A stretch of DNA of 64,000 nt, from positions 965,001 through 1,029,000 of the forward strand of contig CAMRHE010000462.1 of assembly GCA_947044405.1 (NCBI GenBank). Direction: 5' to 3'. Position numbers and translations under genes: made by a program. A model generated the notes under the pieces. It saw only the letters and a program-made list of their open reading frames with translations. It ran no database searches and had not been told where the DNA came from. Positions 32,780-42,575 of this stretch are shown here, one piece after another. The first letter of the stretch is position 1. Each line of letters opens with the position of its first letter. This DNA is from Leptodactylus fallax. Lineage: Eukaryota > Chordata > Amphibia > Anura > Leptodactylidae.

Positions 32780-33744
32780 TTTGACTAATCATTCATAACC
32801 CCTTTCCTACATCTGCTGTAAAAGTACAGGACTTTAAACAAGATCCTGTGAAGGCTCCATAATCATCAAGTCTCCACTGTTTTATCACAAGGCATTATGG
32901 TAAAGGAGCTGGGGAGCTCATGAGACTTAGCAGCAATGCCTGCAATCACACTAACTGATTGCAGGCATGTAACTCTATAGATGCCTCTGTCAATTGCGAC
33001 CAAGGGATCTAAAGAGACAGTATAGCCAACACAATATTGCTTGAGACTGCTGCCACCCATAGCATGTCCCTGTGTGGTGAATAGTTACTATTAAAGCTGG
33101 GTGCCTATCGCTTACTGACAGACTGTCCTCATGCAGCATGCCAGTGGACACTGCTAAACTGTTTTATATATGTTTGCAATGTTTTTCATTTATATACTGT
33201 CTTTACTACTATGTGTATGGTTCTTCAGCTTTCACGTGTATGTTTTCCCCCTGTTAGGGAGCATTCTACTCTAGATGGTACATCCCAATGGTTGGCTGGG
33301 GTAAAGGGAAAAGGCTCTGAATCTTCAGTTCAGTCTTCTGTGAACAGCTGAACTGAGCAGTTTTAAGAGAGAGCCCATTACAGCCTCTGATGAGGGAAGT
33401 GGTATTCAGGGATTATTTCTAAAGCCTTAACCCAGCAACACCATTGCTGCAGCCCTGAGACATGGAAGATACCTGCTGTCAGCCTACAGAGAGGAATGAG
33501 ACTGCCAGTTTGGAGGAGAAGTTGAGGTGTTGCAGAACCTCATAGCCTGGGCCCTGTATTACTCAGATAGACAGTGTGCCATTTACTCATTTACAACCCC
33601 CATATCTATTGGGAGATGAAGGAGTATAGTTATATTGGAGAGGAGAAACTAGACACTGGATTTAACATCTTTCTGGGCCTTCCCTTGCTGAGAAAAACCA
33701 TTACCAGGCTCAGTACCATCTTCTACAGTAGAACTCCCATTACA
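32780..33744. other. No recognisable feature
   Basis: No gene motif or repeat border seen. Confidence 0.45.
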
Positions 33745-34077
33745 CTACTACATCCATCTGGAAGCTGCATTTGTTTCTATAAAGTTACATCTTTTTATTC
33801 AATAATAACTACTGTCTCATGAGTGATTCCTGTACTTACCATGGAGGGCCCTTCTGACTACTATCACCTAACTCAGTGAGAGTAGAGGACTCCTACAACT
33901 GGAAGTGCCCTGGAGGAACTACCACCACCATTTAGCACACCGCAGGCCCCCTCAACAATGCTCCAACAAAGGAGGTGGGCTGAAGAAGTCGGTTGAGTGC
34001 TCTTGGCCACTGTTGACAATTAGTCCCATCCTCCAGTTCCCTCCAGTGGGTTGTGGCACTCAGATTTCCTGTATTCC
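33745..34077 (+). repeat. Unclassified dispersed repeat, plus copy
   Basis: Aligns with the reverse complement of 11520-11865 (CATCTGGAAGCTGC, CAACTGGAAGTGCCCT, ACTACCACCACCAT, GTTGAGTG, CCCATCCTCCAGTTCCCTCCA). The retrotransposon that follows inserted into it after GTATTCC. Confidence 0.6.
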
Positions 34078-35053
34078 TGTGAACCGAGAGCAAGGCAGGT
34101 GGTTTGGACTCCGCAACCAGAAATGAACGCACATGCGGTAGTTCAAGAAAAAAATATATATTTACTATAAGTTAATAAAGGCTAGTTAAAGGTAAAATGA
34201 CAGGGCTAAAGACAAGCAAAATATACAATATAGCATGAACAATTTCAAGGCAAATTCTGCAATGGTTTCTACTTTTACTCTGTCCACTTCTGCAGTATGG
34301 ACACTGAATGAACAATATACTCAAAACTATCCCTAACTGACCCTGACTTCACATTTGGGTGCACCCCCTTTTCCCCAGTGGTCCAGGTGGACCGCTTACA
34401 GTCCGTAGAAGCGCGCGGTGGGGCCCAAAGTCGGTCCTTTCTTTTATAGTGAAGCGTCCTCTCCTCACGGTTATCAGGATCTTGGGAGAAATGAAGTCCT
34501 CTTTAACAGACAGGGAAACCAACTGAATGCAATGTAATCCAACAGCAGATTCCACTCAGCACACTGACAGTCCTGCCGAATCCATACACTGAGCTGGGAT
34601 GTAAGCCGGGATTTAGCAGGTGCCGTCCAGTACATCAACAGCACTGCGAGTCTCTATCTGTGGTATCCATATACACAGTCACAATGTCAGTCTCACTGAT
34701 CAGCCACTGAGCACAGTTCCTTTCACGTGGACTCACTAGTCCTGTTGTCTCTTTACACTCTGTTTGTCTCTGGACCAAGATACAGCTTAGCTGTACAGAA
34801 AAATCTCCACACCAGTTCAATACAACACTTGCCAAGATGGCTGCTGCTCTCTGTCTCGTCACTTCCTGCTTCTCTGCTCACACTCTGTCTGCAGAACAGG
34901 CAAGCTGACATAAAAGGGGGGGGGTCTCACTCCAGCATCATGTCACAATTACAATGGCTGCTGTCTTAAAGGAACAGAATCACAGAAATACATTCAACAT
35001 TAACAGTTTATACAGACAAATGAAGCTTAAGACAACATTGGCTGTCTCTTACA
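34078..35053 (-). repeat. 3' LTR of the Ty3/gypsy element
   Basis: 976 bp. Read on the minus strand it begins TGTAAGAGACAGCCAATG (a CCAAT motif close to the start) and ends CTCGGTTCACA. A CTATAAAAG TATA-like box lies at 34441-34449 in the middle third. It differs from the 5' LTR only by two 1-base homopolymer indels (7 versus 8 A near 34150; 9 versus 10 G near 34920). No AATAAA was found just downstream of the TATA box; AGTAAA is a possible substitute. Confidence 0.96.
34441..34449 (-). promoter_or_regulatory. TATA-like box in the 3' LTR
   Basis: The minus strand reads CTATAAAAG. The same box is present in the 5' LTR at 40630-40638, where it would drive transcription of the element. Confidence 0.6.
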
Positions 35054-35067
35054 TATTCCCCCCCACT
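35054..35067 (-). promoter_or_regulatory. Polypurine tract
   Basis: The minus strand reads AGTGGGGGGGAATA immediately before the 3' LTR. It is the expected plus-strand priming site of an LTR retrotransposon. The pol stop codon lies just upstream (35068-35070). Confidence 0.88.
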
Positions 35068-38000
35068 TTAAGATTGGCAGTCCCTGCCTATGACTGTATA
35101 TCCAGAGGGTTGTACTTTTATGCACAGGGTGGTAGTATACCGATGTATGGCAGGCCAAACAAACTCATCCTGCGCATACCGAACAGGGGGAATACCAGCA
35201 TTTGGCCTAGTGGTCCGTCTGAGGACCGGTGGTATATTATGGGGTGCTGCAGCTATGGGCTGAGAAGGACCAGCGGATTCCGCACCAGAGGGGGCACAGG
35301 CCGGAGATACAGTAGTCACAGGTGGAACATCCCCAGGAGCAGGGATCGGCCAACAATCATCCTCCTCGTCGGAGGCCCATTCCGCACCTCCATTCTCTGA
35401 CTGTGGGAGCTCATTCACATTGGCAGGCCCATCGTGATTTGTCCCTTCAGAATGACACAGGCGCAACATATTTCGGTGAAGTACTCGAACACAATCAGTT
35501 CCTTCTTTCTGGACCTGGTACACTGGCCCATTCGCATACTTGCGGCCAACAACACGATACGGCAAAGCCTCCCATCTGCTTTCCAATTTCCCTTGGGGTT
35601 TCTTGACACGAACTAGCACCAGGTCGCCTGGTTGCAATGGTGCTTCTTGCACTGGGGTCTTATCAGGATGGGGATGTTCTTGCAGGTGCTGCCGCACCAA
35701 TCGATGGATCGTCTCAAGTCTCTGCCGATGCGCCCGCACCCAAGAGGTTGGATCCCTCGGAGGGAACCCATCCACATCATTCAACTGTAATTCTCCTATA
35801 CTTCGCCCAGACCGCCCAAAGAGAAGTGTATAAGGAGAGTACCCCGTTGTAGAATGGACCTGATTGTTATAGGCCCACACCATTTCAGACAAGAACTGAG
35901 GCCACTGTAACTTCTTGTCTTCCTCCAGAGTCCGCAGCATCTGTAGCAGAGTTCTGTTGAATCTTTCACAGGCCCCATTTCCCTGAGGGTGGTATGGAGT
36001 CGTGTGCGACTTCTTTATCCCGTAGATACGTTGAACTTCTTTCATTACGTGTCCCTCAAAGCAGGCGCCCTGGTCAGAGTGGATGCGTTGGGGGCACCCA
36101 TATACTCGAATGAAATCTTGGCACAGAGCACGAGCTGCTGACTCAGCTGTCTGGTCCTTGGTGGCGGTTACCACCGCAAATTTGGTGAAGTGATCCACCA
36201 TTACGAGGCAATACTGGTGTCCGCTATTGGATGGGCCCACCATTAGATAGTCTATCATGACGATTTCTAAAGGTTCCTGGGTCACGATGGTTTGCAGGGG
36301 AGCTCTCTGTTCTATTGCCTTATGGATCTCACAAGTTCGACAGCTGCGGCATACTTCTTCGACCATTTGACGAAGACCAGGGCAGTAAATCAGTCGCTGT
36401 AACCAACGAAAGGTCTTCTCATGACCAAAATGTCCATTCTTATTATGAGCCTCAACTGCCAACGAGCGAGCCAGTTCACTAGGCACCACAATTTGGTATC
36501 GAATGTCGATCTCAGAAGGTAAATAGACCTTTCGGCATAGCACTCCATTTTTCATCTCCAACTTTTCCCACTGACTCAAAACAGATAATATCTCACGTGT
36601 CAGTCGTTCTCTTTCCTCTCTACAGGGCTTCTGGCCTTTCTCAACACACTTGATCATCTGCGCCAGCCCCTCATGGGTCTGTTGTATCTGTGCCCATTCC
36701 TGTCGTGAGGGACCAAAGAAAGGAGCCATTTCAGTCCCCTCCATCTCAAACTGATTAGTGGCGGTCAAGGCCTGTGAAAATCTGCTGAAATCGGGCATCT
36801 CCACATGCTCCAACTCATGATCCACGTCTTCTGTGGGGGTCTGGGCAGTTACCCTAGAAAGTCCGTCAGCATTCTGGTTCTCTGTCTTGGACCGATACTT
36901 AATGCGGTAATTGAATGTAGACATTCGGGCTATCCACCTCTGCTCTAACGCCCCGAGCTTGGCATTTTCCAGGTGAGCTAGTGGGTTGTTGTCAGTCAGT
37001 ACTAAAACTTCAGCACCGGTCAAATATTCAGAGAATTTCTCGGTCATGGCCCATACCAGTGCCAACAGCTCCAATTTAAATGAACTATAATTCTCGGGGT
37101 TTCTTTCAGAATCTCTCAAAGACCGGCTGCCGTACGCTATGACCCTCTCCTGGCCATCCTGAAGCTGGGAAAGCACTGCTCCAAGACCATACAGGCTTGC
37201 ATCTGTATATAGCTGGAACGGCAAGTGGTAATCAGCATATGCCAAGATTGGGGCTGTTGTCAGTGCATCCTTCAATGCCTGGAAGGCTTGTTCCTGTTCA
37301 GGTCCCCACTTCACGGACCGGTTCTTTGGACCACCGGATGTGCCTCGTAGGAGAGCATTAAGTGGTGCTGCTACCTTGGCGAAATCCTTAATAAACCGTC
37401 GATAGTAACCGGCTACTCCAAGGAACGCCCTCACTTCTCGCAGGGTAGTCGGTATCGGCCAATCTTGAACAGCCGCTATCTTGTCTCTTGATGGTCTCAC
37501 CCCTTCTCCTGATACGCGGTGACCCAAGTAATCAATTTCAGATTGGAACAACCGACATTTACTGGGTTTCAATTTGAGCCCATGTTCCCGCAATCTTCGA
37601 AATACTTGCCCCAACTGGTGGAGATGGTCTTCAAAGGTCGCAGAATACACTATAATGTCATCCAAGTAGATGAGAGTGAACTCAAAGTTGAAGTCACCGA
37701 GACATTTCTCCATCAACCGCTGAAACGTTCCGGGTGCATTTGTCAACCCGAAGGGCATCCGGTTAAATTCGTATAGTCCCATGGGCAAGATGAATGCCGT
37801 CTTCTCCTTGTCTTTTGTGGCCATCGGCACCTGCCAATACCCACTAGCCAGATCTAGTGAGGAGAAGTACCGGGCTCTCCCTAGCGCTGAGAGGGACTCC
37901 TCAATCCGTGGCAAGGGGTAGGAATCTCGTACGGTGCAAGCGTTTAACTTCCGATAGTCTACGCAAAATCGGATGGACCCATCTTTTTTTCTTACTAACA

Positions 38001-39156
38001 CCACAGGAGCCGCCCAGGGACTCTGGCTTTCTTGGATGATCCCACCCTGTAGCATCTTAGCTAACAGTTCTTTCACTTCCTGATACAACTGTGGAGGAAT
38101 TTGTCGGTAGCGCTCTCTAATTGGAGGGGTGTCTCCTGTGGGAATCTCATGGTAGATCCCTGTGGTACATCCAAAATCTTCAGCATACCGTGCAAAGGTG
38201 GCTTGGTTCTCCCACAACAGCTCATCTACCTTCTGCACCCATTCCAGAGAACATGAACTTACATCCATCTTCATCTGTTCTCGAATTGCACAGCCATTCC
38301 ATTCAGAGGTGGGTTCCTCATCTTCTCCCATGGACACAGTTACGGTCCACTCATCCCTTTCAGTCGGCTTCAGCTGCATTGGAGTTACTTTCCTTACTTC
38401 CTCCGGAGTCACATAGATGTTAGCCAGCAGCCTCCCTGGGGTCAGGTCCACACTCTGGTCCTGAGTGTTTACACATCGAAGTGGTACTCTTCCATTGCGA
38501 ACTATTGCCAAGGAACGGGCCACTAGCGGATCAACACCTCCTTCGGCTGCCTGCAGTGGTTCTACCAACACAGCTATGCCCTCTAGTTTCCGACAGGTGC
38601 CTACGGGCATGGACACTATTGTCTCCCGACTGGGTGGCAGTGTAACTTTTGTATGCAAAGGAACTGAAATTCGAGCCAGAGGACGCTGTGCATCTGAACT
38701 TTTCTGTAAGCCACATGTCCGGATCAGCCGCTGGAAAGCTGTTTGAGTAGGCCGATGGGTGGTGGTTTCTTTCCAATAACCGTGACCTTTCTTTTCAAAG
38801 AGGATCTGATCTAATTCTTTTAACACATTCATCCCCAAAATGACAGGGACCTTTACTTCATGTGACTCCTGTACCACCACAATGCCTTTCCTACCTAGAT
38901 CTTGGCCACATACCCGGACATTCACCCAGGCCACTCCCACAACCGGAACTGGTAACTGGTTAGCTGCGACCACTCGTACGAATGTATGGGGATCATATTT
39001 CACATGTTGCCGGAAGTACCGTTCATAACAGTCTCTACTCAAGGTCGTTACTTGGGAACCTGTGTCAATCATCCCGGTAACCGGAATACCCTCCATTTCC
39101 ACCTGTATGACAGGACTTGCAGCGATCAGGTCATCATCAGGGCATTCTCCCCACAT
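35068..39156 (-). CDS. pol: Ty3/gypsy Pol polyprotein (protease, RT, RNase H, integrase)
   Basis: A 1362-codon open frame makes the replication enzymes of the element. An aspartic protease has its active site DTGS at residues 31-34. The reverse transcriptase spans roughly 340-560, with SSLDLASGYW (D435) and YLDD at 497-500. RNase H lies near 640-770, with D652 in YTDAS, E696 and D722. Integrase starts near 895 with an HHCC zinc finger (H904, H909, C939, C942) and a DD35E core: D969, D1028 in SDQG, and E1064 in CERFNR. A GDLVLVR module follows in the C-terminal part. All catalytic residues are present and no stop interrupts the frame. The frame stays open for 23 codons upstream of the first ATG to a stop at 39226-39228 and overlaps gag. 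It is therefore most likely made as a Gag-Pol fusion by -1 frameshifting rather than from this ATG. Confidence 0.97.
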   Translation of the reverse strand: MWGECPDDDLIAASPVIQVEMEGIPVTGMIDTGSQVTTLSRDCYERYFRQHVKYDPHTFVRVVAANQLPVPVVGVAWVNVRVCGQDLGRKGIVVVQESHEVKVPVILGMNVLKELDQILFEKKGHGYWKETTTHRPTQTAFQRLIRTCGLQKSSDAQRPLARISVPLHTKVTLPPSRETIVSMPVGTCRKLEGIAVLVEPLQAAEGGVDPLVARSLAIVRNGRVPLRCVNTQDQSVDLTPGRLLANIYVTPEEVRKVTPMQLKPTERDEWTVTVSMGEDEEPTSEWNGCAIREQMKMDVSSCSLEWVQKVDELLWENQATFARYAEDFGCTTGIYHEIPTGDTPPIRERYRQIPPQLYQEVKELLAKMLQGGIIQESQSPWAAPVVLVRKKDGSIRFCVDYRKLNACTVRDSYPLPRIEESLSALGRARYFSSLDLASGYWQVPMATKDKEKTAFILPMGLYEFNRMPFGLTNAPGTFQRLMEKCLGDFNFEFTLIYLDDIIVYSATFEDHLHQLGQVFRRLREHGLKLKPSKCRLFQSEIDYLGHRVSGEGVRPSRDKIAAVQDWPIPTTLREVRAFLGVAGYYRRFIKDFAKVAAPLNALLRGTSGGPKNRSVKWGPEQEQAFQALKDALTTAPILAYADYHLPFQLYTDASLYGLGAVLSQLQDGQERVIAYGSRSLRDSERNPENYSSFKLELLALVWAMTEKFSEYLTGAEVLVLTDNNPLAHLENAKLGALEQRWIARMSTFNYRIKYRSKTENQNADGLSRVTAQTPTEDVDHELEHVEMPDFSRFSQALTATNQFEMEGTEMAPFFGPSRQEWAQIQQTHEGLAQMIKCVEKGQKPCREERERLTREILSVLSQWEKLEMKNGVLCRKVYLPSEIDIRYQIVVPSELARSLAVEAHNKNGHFGHEKTFRWLQRLIYCPGLRQMVEEVCRSCRTCEIHKAIEQRAPLQTIVTQEPLEIVMIDYLMVGPSNSGHQYCLVMVDHFTKFAVVTATKDQTAESAARALCQDFIRVYGCPQRIHSDQGACFEGHVMKEVQRIYGIKKSHTTPYHPQGNGACERFNRTLLQMLRTLEEDKKLQWPQFLSEMVWAYNNQVHSTTGYSPYTLLFGRSGRSIGELQLNDVDGFPPRDPTSWVRAHRQRLETIHRLVRQHLQEHPHPDKTPVQEAPLQPGDLVLVRVKKPQGKLESRWEALPYRVVGRKYANGPVYQVQKEGTDCVRVLHRNMLRLCHSEGTNHDGPANVNELPQSENGGAEWASDEEDDCWPIPAPGDVPPVTTVSPACAPSGAESAGPSQPIAAAPHNIPPVLRRTTRPNAGIPPVRYAQDEFVWPAIHRYTTTLCIKVQPSGYTVIGRDCQS

Positions 39157-39172
39157 AGTCTCCTTGTCAGTC

Positions 39173-39204
39173 TCCCCTACTACACGCCCTTCAGCAGCAG
39201 GGGA
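39173..39204 (-). promoter_or_regulatory. Candidate frameshift-stimulating stem-loop
   Basis: On the minus strand TCCCCT (39199-39204) can pair with AGGGGA (39173-39178) around a 20-base loop. It starts 5 bases after the slippery heptamer, within the usual spacing. Pairing beyond 6 bp and a pseudoknot were not established. Confidence 0.5.
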
Positions 39205-39206
39205 CT

Positions 39207-40232
39207 TCAGTTTAACGGCGGTCTCTCATAAGTTTGTCGCTGCTCTGGACATCTAGCAGCAACGTGGCCCATCCGTCCACACTCCCAGCAGCGTATCCCC
39301 CGTCGTTCTGGCCATCTGTTTGGGCCCCTTCGGTAAGCCCCTTCGATTTCTCCTGAGCACTGCACTAAATGATTTGGACCCCTTCGGTAGGTCCTATCCT
39401 CACCCCTCCAGCGGGGTGGTGGGTGATTCTGACTTGCTGGGTGTGGATGGCTCACCCTTTCATCTCCAGTCTTCTGGAAGTCTGCAATTTTCATAGACTG
39501 CTCATCACAACGAGTGTGCAAGTGTTCCATTTGTTCTTGCAGTTTCTGCATTACTGTGAGAATTTCTTTAACCGTCCCTTTTTCTACTGTCTCTGAGCCA
39601 GAACTAGCCCCCTGTGACAAAGTAACTCCAACTGCGGTCTGCGGCCTCGGGACCATACTATTGGCACGGGAGATGGCCTCTACCTGTACATCATGGAATT
39701 TAGCATCAGTCTCTCGTCGTATAAAATCCTGCATAGTCACAGTTAAACTGCCGTCACGTATCCCCAGGACAAACTGGTCACGGAGAGTCCGATCAGGGTT
39801 ACAGAAGGCTGGCGAGCCCCCTCTTTCCTTCCTTTGAATATCTCGGAGCAGTTCTTGTAGGGCATTTGCATATTGGGGAAGGCTTTCATCCTCCTGTTGT
39901 ACCCTCTGGAAGAACCGAGCCTGCAGAGACCCCAGCAATGCAGTTTCTCCATAGATGGTTTCTAGAATCTGGACTACTTGCTCAAATGTCTGCCTTTGTT
40001 CAAATGGCCTCAGTATCACCGTGGTCTTAGCATCCCCTTGTAATGTCAATGTTGCTAGCTCTACTAGTACTTCTGGTGCGGTCTGGTACATTCGCTGTAT
40101 CATTCGTATCTGTTCCACCCACATACTCACTGACATATTATTGCCATCAAATTTAGCTAACTGACTCATTATAGCCCCTGCTGGCATTCTTCCTCCAGCA
40201 CCATTCTCCCGAACGGGTGCGTCACCGTCCAT
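39207..40232 (-). CDS. gag: Ty3/gypsy Gag
   Basis: A 341-aa protein that would form the particle and bind the element RNA. The ATG at 40232 (MDGDAPVREN) was chosen because the primer-binding site ends only 12 bases upstream of it; the open frame runs further into the LTR but without support. Residues about 20-220 form an acidic, helix-rich capsid-like region (SMWVEQIRMIQRMYQ near 33, ESLPQYANALQELL near 130). The C-terminus has basic YRRGPN repeats and one CCHC zinc knuckle, CWECGRMGHVAARC, at residues 315-328. The stop TGA at 39207-39209 follows the slippery heptamer, and pol overlaps in the -1 frame. No disruption is visible. Confidence 0.95.
   Translation of the reverse strand: MDGDAPVRENGAGGRMPAGAIMSQLAKFDGNNMSVSMWVEQIRMIQRMYQTAPEVLVELATLTLQGDAKTTVILRPFEQRQTFEQVVQILETIYGETALLGSLQARFFQRVQQEDESLPQYANALQELLRDIQRKERGGSPAFCNPDRTLRDQFVLGIRDGSLTVTMQDFIRRETDAKFHDVQVEAISRANSMVPRPQTAVGVTLSQGASSGSETVEKGTVKEILTVMQKLQEQMEHLHTRCDEQSMKIADFQKTGDERVSHPHPASQNHPPPRWRGEDRTYRRGPNHLVQCSGEIEGAYRRGPNRWPERRGIRCWECGRMGHVAARCPEQRQTYERPPLN
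39210..39216 (-). promoter_or_regulatory. Candidate -1 ribosomal frameshift site GTTAAAC
   Basis: The minus strand reads G TTA AAC TGA in the gag frame, so the heptamer lies directly before the gag stop (39207-39209). Pol lies in the -1 frame, and slipping back one base gives GTT AAA CTG, which runs open into pol. GTTAAAC is a known functional slippery heptamer (described for equine arteritis virus). Use here is inferred. Confidence 0.78.
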
Positions 40233-40244
40233 TCTGGTAAGCGG

Positions 40245-40262
40245 ATCCTGCCGACTACGCCA
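40245..40262 (-). promoter_or_regulatory. Primer-binding site, tRNA-Ser type
   Basis: The minus strand reads TGGCGTAGTCGGCAGGAT, 3 bases after the 5' LTR. Its complement, ATCCTGCCGACTACGCCA, equals the 3' end of vertebrate tRNA-Ser of the AGA/TGA type plus CCA, recalled from memory; all 18 bases match. Confidence 0.85.
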
Positions 40263-40265
40263 ATT

Positions 40266-41243
40266 TGTGAACCGAGAGCAAGGCAGGTGGTTTGGACTCC
40301 GCAACCAGAAATGAACGCACATGCGGTAGTTCAAGAAAAAAAATATATATTTACTATAAGTTAATAAAGGCTAGTTAAAGGTAAAATGACAGGGCTAAAG
40401 ACAAGCAAAATATACAATATAGCATGAACAATTTCAAGGCAAATTCTGCAATGGTTTCTACTTTTACTCTGTCCACTTCTGCAGTATGGACACTGAATGA
40501 ACAATATACTCAAAACTATCCCTAACTGACCCTGACTTCACATTTGGGTGCACCCCCTTTTCCCCAGTGGTCCAGGTGGACCGCTTACAGTCCGTAGAAG
40601 CGCGCGGTGGGGCCCAAAGTCGGTCCTTTCTTTTATAGTGAAGCGTCCTCTCCTCACGGTTATCAGGATCTTGGGAGAAATGAAGTCCTCTTTAACAGAC
40701 AGGGAAACCAACTGAATGCAATGTAATCCAACAGCAGATTCCACTCAGCACACTGACAGTCCTGCCGAATCCATACACTGAGCTGGGATGTAAGCCGGGA
40801 TTTAGCAGGTGCCGTCCAGTACATCAACAGCACTGCGAGTCTCTATCTGTGGTATCCATATACACAGTCACAATGTCAGTCTCACTGATCAGCCACTGAG
40901 CACAGTTCCTTTCACGTGGACTCACTAGTCCTGTTGTCTCTTTACACTCTGTTTGTCTCTGGACCAAGATACAGCTTAGCTGTACAGAAAAATCTCCACA
41001 CCAGTTCAATACAACACTTGCCAAGATGGCTGCTGCTCTCTGTCTCGTCACTTCCTGCTTCTCTGCTCACACTCTGTCTGCAGAACAGGCAAGCTGACAT
41101 AAAAGGGGGGGGGGTCTCACTCCAGCATCATGTCACAATTACAATGGCTGCTGTCTTAAAGGAACAGAATCACAGAAATACATTCAACATTAACAGTTTA
41201 TACAGACAAATGAAGCTTAAGACAACATTGGCTGTCTCTTACA
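40266..41243 (-). repeat. 5' LTR of the Ty3/gypsy element
   Basis: 978 bp, otherwise identical to the 3' LTR by eye. It contains the same CTATAAAAG box (40630-40638) and would hold the promoter for the genomic RNA. Short open frames inside it recur identically in the other LTR and are not genes. Confidence 0.96.
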
Positions 41244-41946
41244 TTCCCATCTCCATTTTCCACCCAAAATCTGCAAGCCTGATATTGTCCTATAATCCAA
41301 TACCTTGAGATTGTCACTGTGACAATGATAATCCATCACTGTATATGGCACCTAAAAGAACCTGTACAGCAGTGCATGGAAGCCATGCAGCTACAAACTA
41401 GGCAGCCATATGTCGGTAGTGCAGAGCCATGTGCAAGGGACCTATCTTACTAATCACCCAAGATGTACAACACACAAAAAAAAAAATCACAATAAGATAC
41501 AAATATATAAACTAGAAAAATAAACTAATGTAAACTATTAACATTTCAAGAATTGATGTGCTATACTTAATATTTGATTCTTCCCTCTGCTGTTTCTCTT
41601 GAGGTTCCTGCAGGGAGATGGCCCCAAGCTTGTGACGGATGTTTGTTATACTGTTCCATTGTAAGAAGTGCTGAGTTATTCGTATTTCCCAGCATGCACT
41701 GTTTAAACTAGTGACGTGCTGTGCACTTGTGTTTATTCATGAATGGGTTTATTCATCCTGTCAATGACATTTCTGAATTATTATGAGTCCCTGCAAGAAC
41801 ACACTGTATGATTATATAAAATATTGTCAATTCTAGTGAATAGAGAGAGAAACATGTCATACCTCACTACACAATCAAAAACATGGCAGGTATGTACATG
41901 GTGATATTGCTGTAGTAGTCTTGACAAGTATTTAGCTTCCTTCTCC
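41244..41946. other. No recognisable feature
   Basis: Right flank of the retrotransposon. No gene motif seen. Confidence 0.5.
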
Positions 41947-42200
41947 ATTTATTTATTTAGCTTACTTGTATAGTGCCATCATATTCTGCAGCGCTTTACA
42001 GACCTTGTCAGTCACTGTCCCATATAGGGCTCACAATCTATATTCCCTATCAGTATGTCTTTGGAGTGTGGGAGGAAACCGGAGTACCCAGAGGAAACCC
42101 ACGTAAACACGGGTAGAACATACAAACTCCTTGCAGATGTTGTCCTTGGAAGGATTTGAGCACAGGACTCCAGTGCTGCAAGCCACCGTGTTGCCCATCT
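41947..42200 (-). mobile_element. tRNA-derived SINE, minus copy
   Basis: The reverse complement matches 61957-62230 along most of its length (GTGGGTTTCCTCTGGGTACT, TCCTCCCACACTCCAAAGAC, ATACTGATAGGGAATATAGA, GCGCTGCAGAATATGATG). The tail is an A/T-rich AAATAAATAAA at 41947. The promoter half is mutated: the B box reads GTGCTCAAATCC instead of GGTTCGAANCC. Confidence 0.85.
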
Positions 42201-42575
42201 ATAAGACCGACAATGGCTGAGTTACAGATTTGCAGTCAGAAATTAGTGTGAAGATAAAATTAAACTCGCTGCTTTCTATATCATTATTTGCTGTATGTTT
42301 CCCTACTTATACCAAAACAGGTATGTTTTTGTTTGTAAACTTCACTGTTTACTGGAGTGTATTATAATTTCCTGAAATATTTTACATTTATTGAATGCAT
42401 TATTTACTATTATGGTATATTTGTGATATGGCTTCATTAAAAAGCATTTATTCTCAAACCACCAACAGTGCATTGTAGAGCACATTATACTGAGCACCAT
42501 CATACCATATATAGATAGTCCAGTAGATACACCATCTCCTTGAAAAAGTTCCTTTTGGAAATATGCAAATTAGAC
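42201..42575. other. No recognisable feature
   Basis: AT-rich DNA without motif. Confidence 0.5.

Larger units (their letters stand above)
34078..41243 (-). mobile_element. Complete Ty3/gypsy LTR retrotransposon
   Basis: A 7166-bp element in minus orientation: 5' LTR 40266-41243, primer-binding site, gag, pol in the -1 frame, polypurine tract, 3' LTR 34078-35053. The target duplication is TTCC (34074-34077 and 41244-41247) with TG...CA LTR ends. Protease, reverse transcriptase, RNase H and integrase occur in Ty3/gypsy order with no stop codon, and there is no envelope gene. The two LTRs appear identical apart from one extra A and one extra G in homopolymers, so the insertion is very recent. 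The lineage within Ty3/gypsy is not assigned. Confidence 0.97.

Noticed and set aside
34349..34862. Minus-strand frames of 68 and 75 codons inside the LTR, repeated at 40538-41051
   Set aside because: They occur identically in both LTRs because the LTRs are copies; no known LTR-encoded protein motif is seen.
35322..40164. Many plus-strand open frames of 60-107 codons across the retrotransposon
   Set aside because: They are antisense shadows of gag and pol and have no motifs of their own.
34078..41243. Possibility that the LTR element is an endogenous retrovirus
   Set aside because: There is no envelope frame between pol and the 3' LTR (the pol stop is 14 bases from the LTR), and the Pol order and motifs are those of Ty3/gypsy.
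41243..41247. A 5-bp target duplication ATTCC for the retrotransposon
   Set aside because: It would require the LTR to end in TAC; with the usual TG...CA ends the duplication is the 4-bp TTCC, and the extra A matches by chance.
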